From assembly GCA_035540935.1 (NCBI GenBank), contig DATLFS010000140.1, positions 1 to 5,964 on the forward strand: DNA of 5,964 bases, written 5' to 3'. Under the pieces are notes generated by a model. That model ran no database searches. It was not told where the DNA came from and saw only the letters and a program-made list of their open reading frames with translations. Of the stretch, positions 5,796 to 5,964 are shown in pieces. The translations under genes were made by a program, and so were the position numbers. The stretch is from DATLFS01 sp035540935. GTDB lineage: Bacteria > Actinomycetota > CADDZG01 > WHSQ01. Each line of letters starts with the position of its first letter. The stretch's first letter is position 1.

Positions 5796-5964
5796 GTGAG
5801 CCAGACCCCGACCCCTTCCGCCGCACCGTCGACGACCGGCGTCGACCTGAGCGGCAACCCACGCCGGCACCAGCGCGAAGCAGCCGTGCGCAGCATCTTC
5901 TTGGCTGCGGCGGCCGTTTAGGCGCTGGTGAGCGCGGCGATCGTCGCGTCGCTGGCCGGAAGGG
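5796..5964 (+). CDS. pstC: Phosphate ABC transporter permease PstC, 5' part, interrupted by in-frame TAG
   Basis: PstC is one of the two membrane permeases of the Pst phosphate importer and normally follows pstS. From the GTG at 5796 the frame reads MSQTPTPSAAPSTTGVDLSG, then the basic stretch NPRRHQREAAVR, then the hydrophobic SIFLAAAAV. A TAG codon (5919-5921) interrupts here. The same frame continues ALVSAAIVASLAGR to the window edge, so the two halves make one uninterrupted first transmembrane helix. Other frames after the TAG give a stop or a charged sequence, so this looks like a nonsense codon, not a frameshift. Starts at 5736 and 5775 (both GTG) are also in frame. Genes asd and pfkB end in TAG, so TAG is a normal stop here. 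It may be a true mutation, a sequencing error or a restart at GTG 5928. Naming rests on position after pstS and the N-terminal character. Confidence 0.6.

Noticed and set aside
4623..5870. A 415-codon open frame on the - strand under pstS
   Set aside because: It is antisense to a clear PstS with signal peptide and binding motifs. The antisense translation is Arg/Val/Asp-rich with no domain.
1..5964. CRISPR array, insertion sequence, phage or attachment site, including tRNA-Pro as an integration target
   Set aside because: No repeat-spacer array, transposase or integrase motifs, or duplicated tRNA 3' end was seen in the window.

Overview
The window is GC-rich (strong G/C preference at third codon positions, several GTG starts) and carries a housekeeping stretch of a high-GC actinobacterial-type chromosome. 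The order recR, (ACT gene), lysC, asd, with what may be the end of a ybaB/ebfC-like gene just before recR, is the main reason for placing it in Actinomycetota. The lipoprotein PstS and the LysC alpha/beta layout are compatible with this. I cannot assign a genus, and a deep-branching or uncultured lineage is possible.

Layout. Positions 16-3471 on the + strand hold four genes: recR (recombination mediator), a 140-residue protein made only of two ACT domains, lysC (aspartate kinase, with a well-formed internal start for a beta regulatory subunit) and asd (aspartate-semialdehyde dehydrogenase). lysC and asd overlap by 4 bases and carry out the first two steps from aspartate towards lysine, threonine, methionine and cell-wall diaminopimelate. 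The stand-alone ACT protein directly upstream is a candidate amino-acid sensor for the same branch. asd runs tail to tail into a PfkB-family sugar-phosphate kinase on the - strand, and the two stop codons share the palindrome CTAG. Upstream of that kinase, on the same strand, lies tRNA-Pro(CGG) with an encoded CCA end. A perfect GC hairpin sits between the two.

From 4531 to 4694 there is a divergent intergenic region: a plausible tRNA promoter on the - strand, and a candidate phosphate-responsive direct repeat plus a leader hairpin in front of pstS on the + strand. pstS encodes the lipoprotein that binds phosphate for the Pst ABC importer. It is followed by the start of pstC, whose reading frame is broken by an in-frame TAG inside the first transmembrane segment before the window ends.

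I see no mobile element, CRISPR array, phage gene or obviously new multi-gene system. The points most worth checking are the amber codon in pstC, the ACT-only protein next to lysC, the internal lysC start, the altered cofactor-loop sequence in Asd, and the regulatory elements around tRNA-Pro and pstS.
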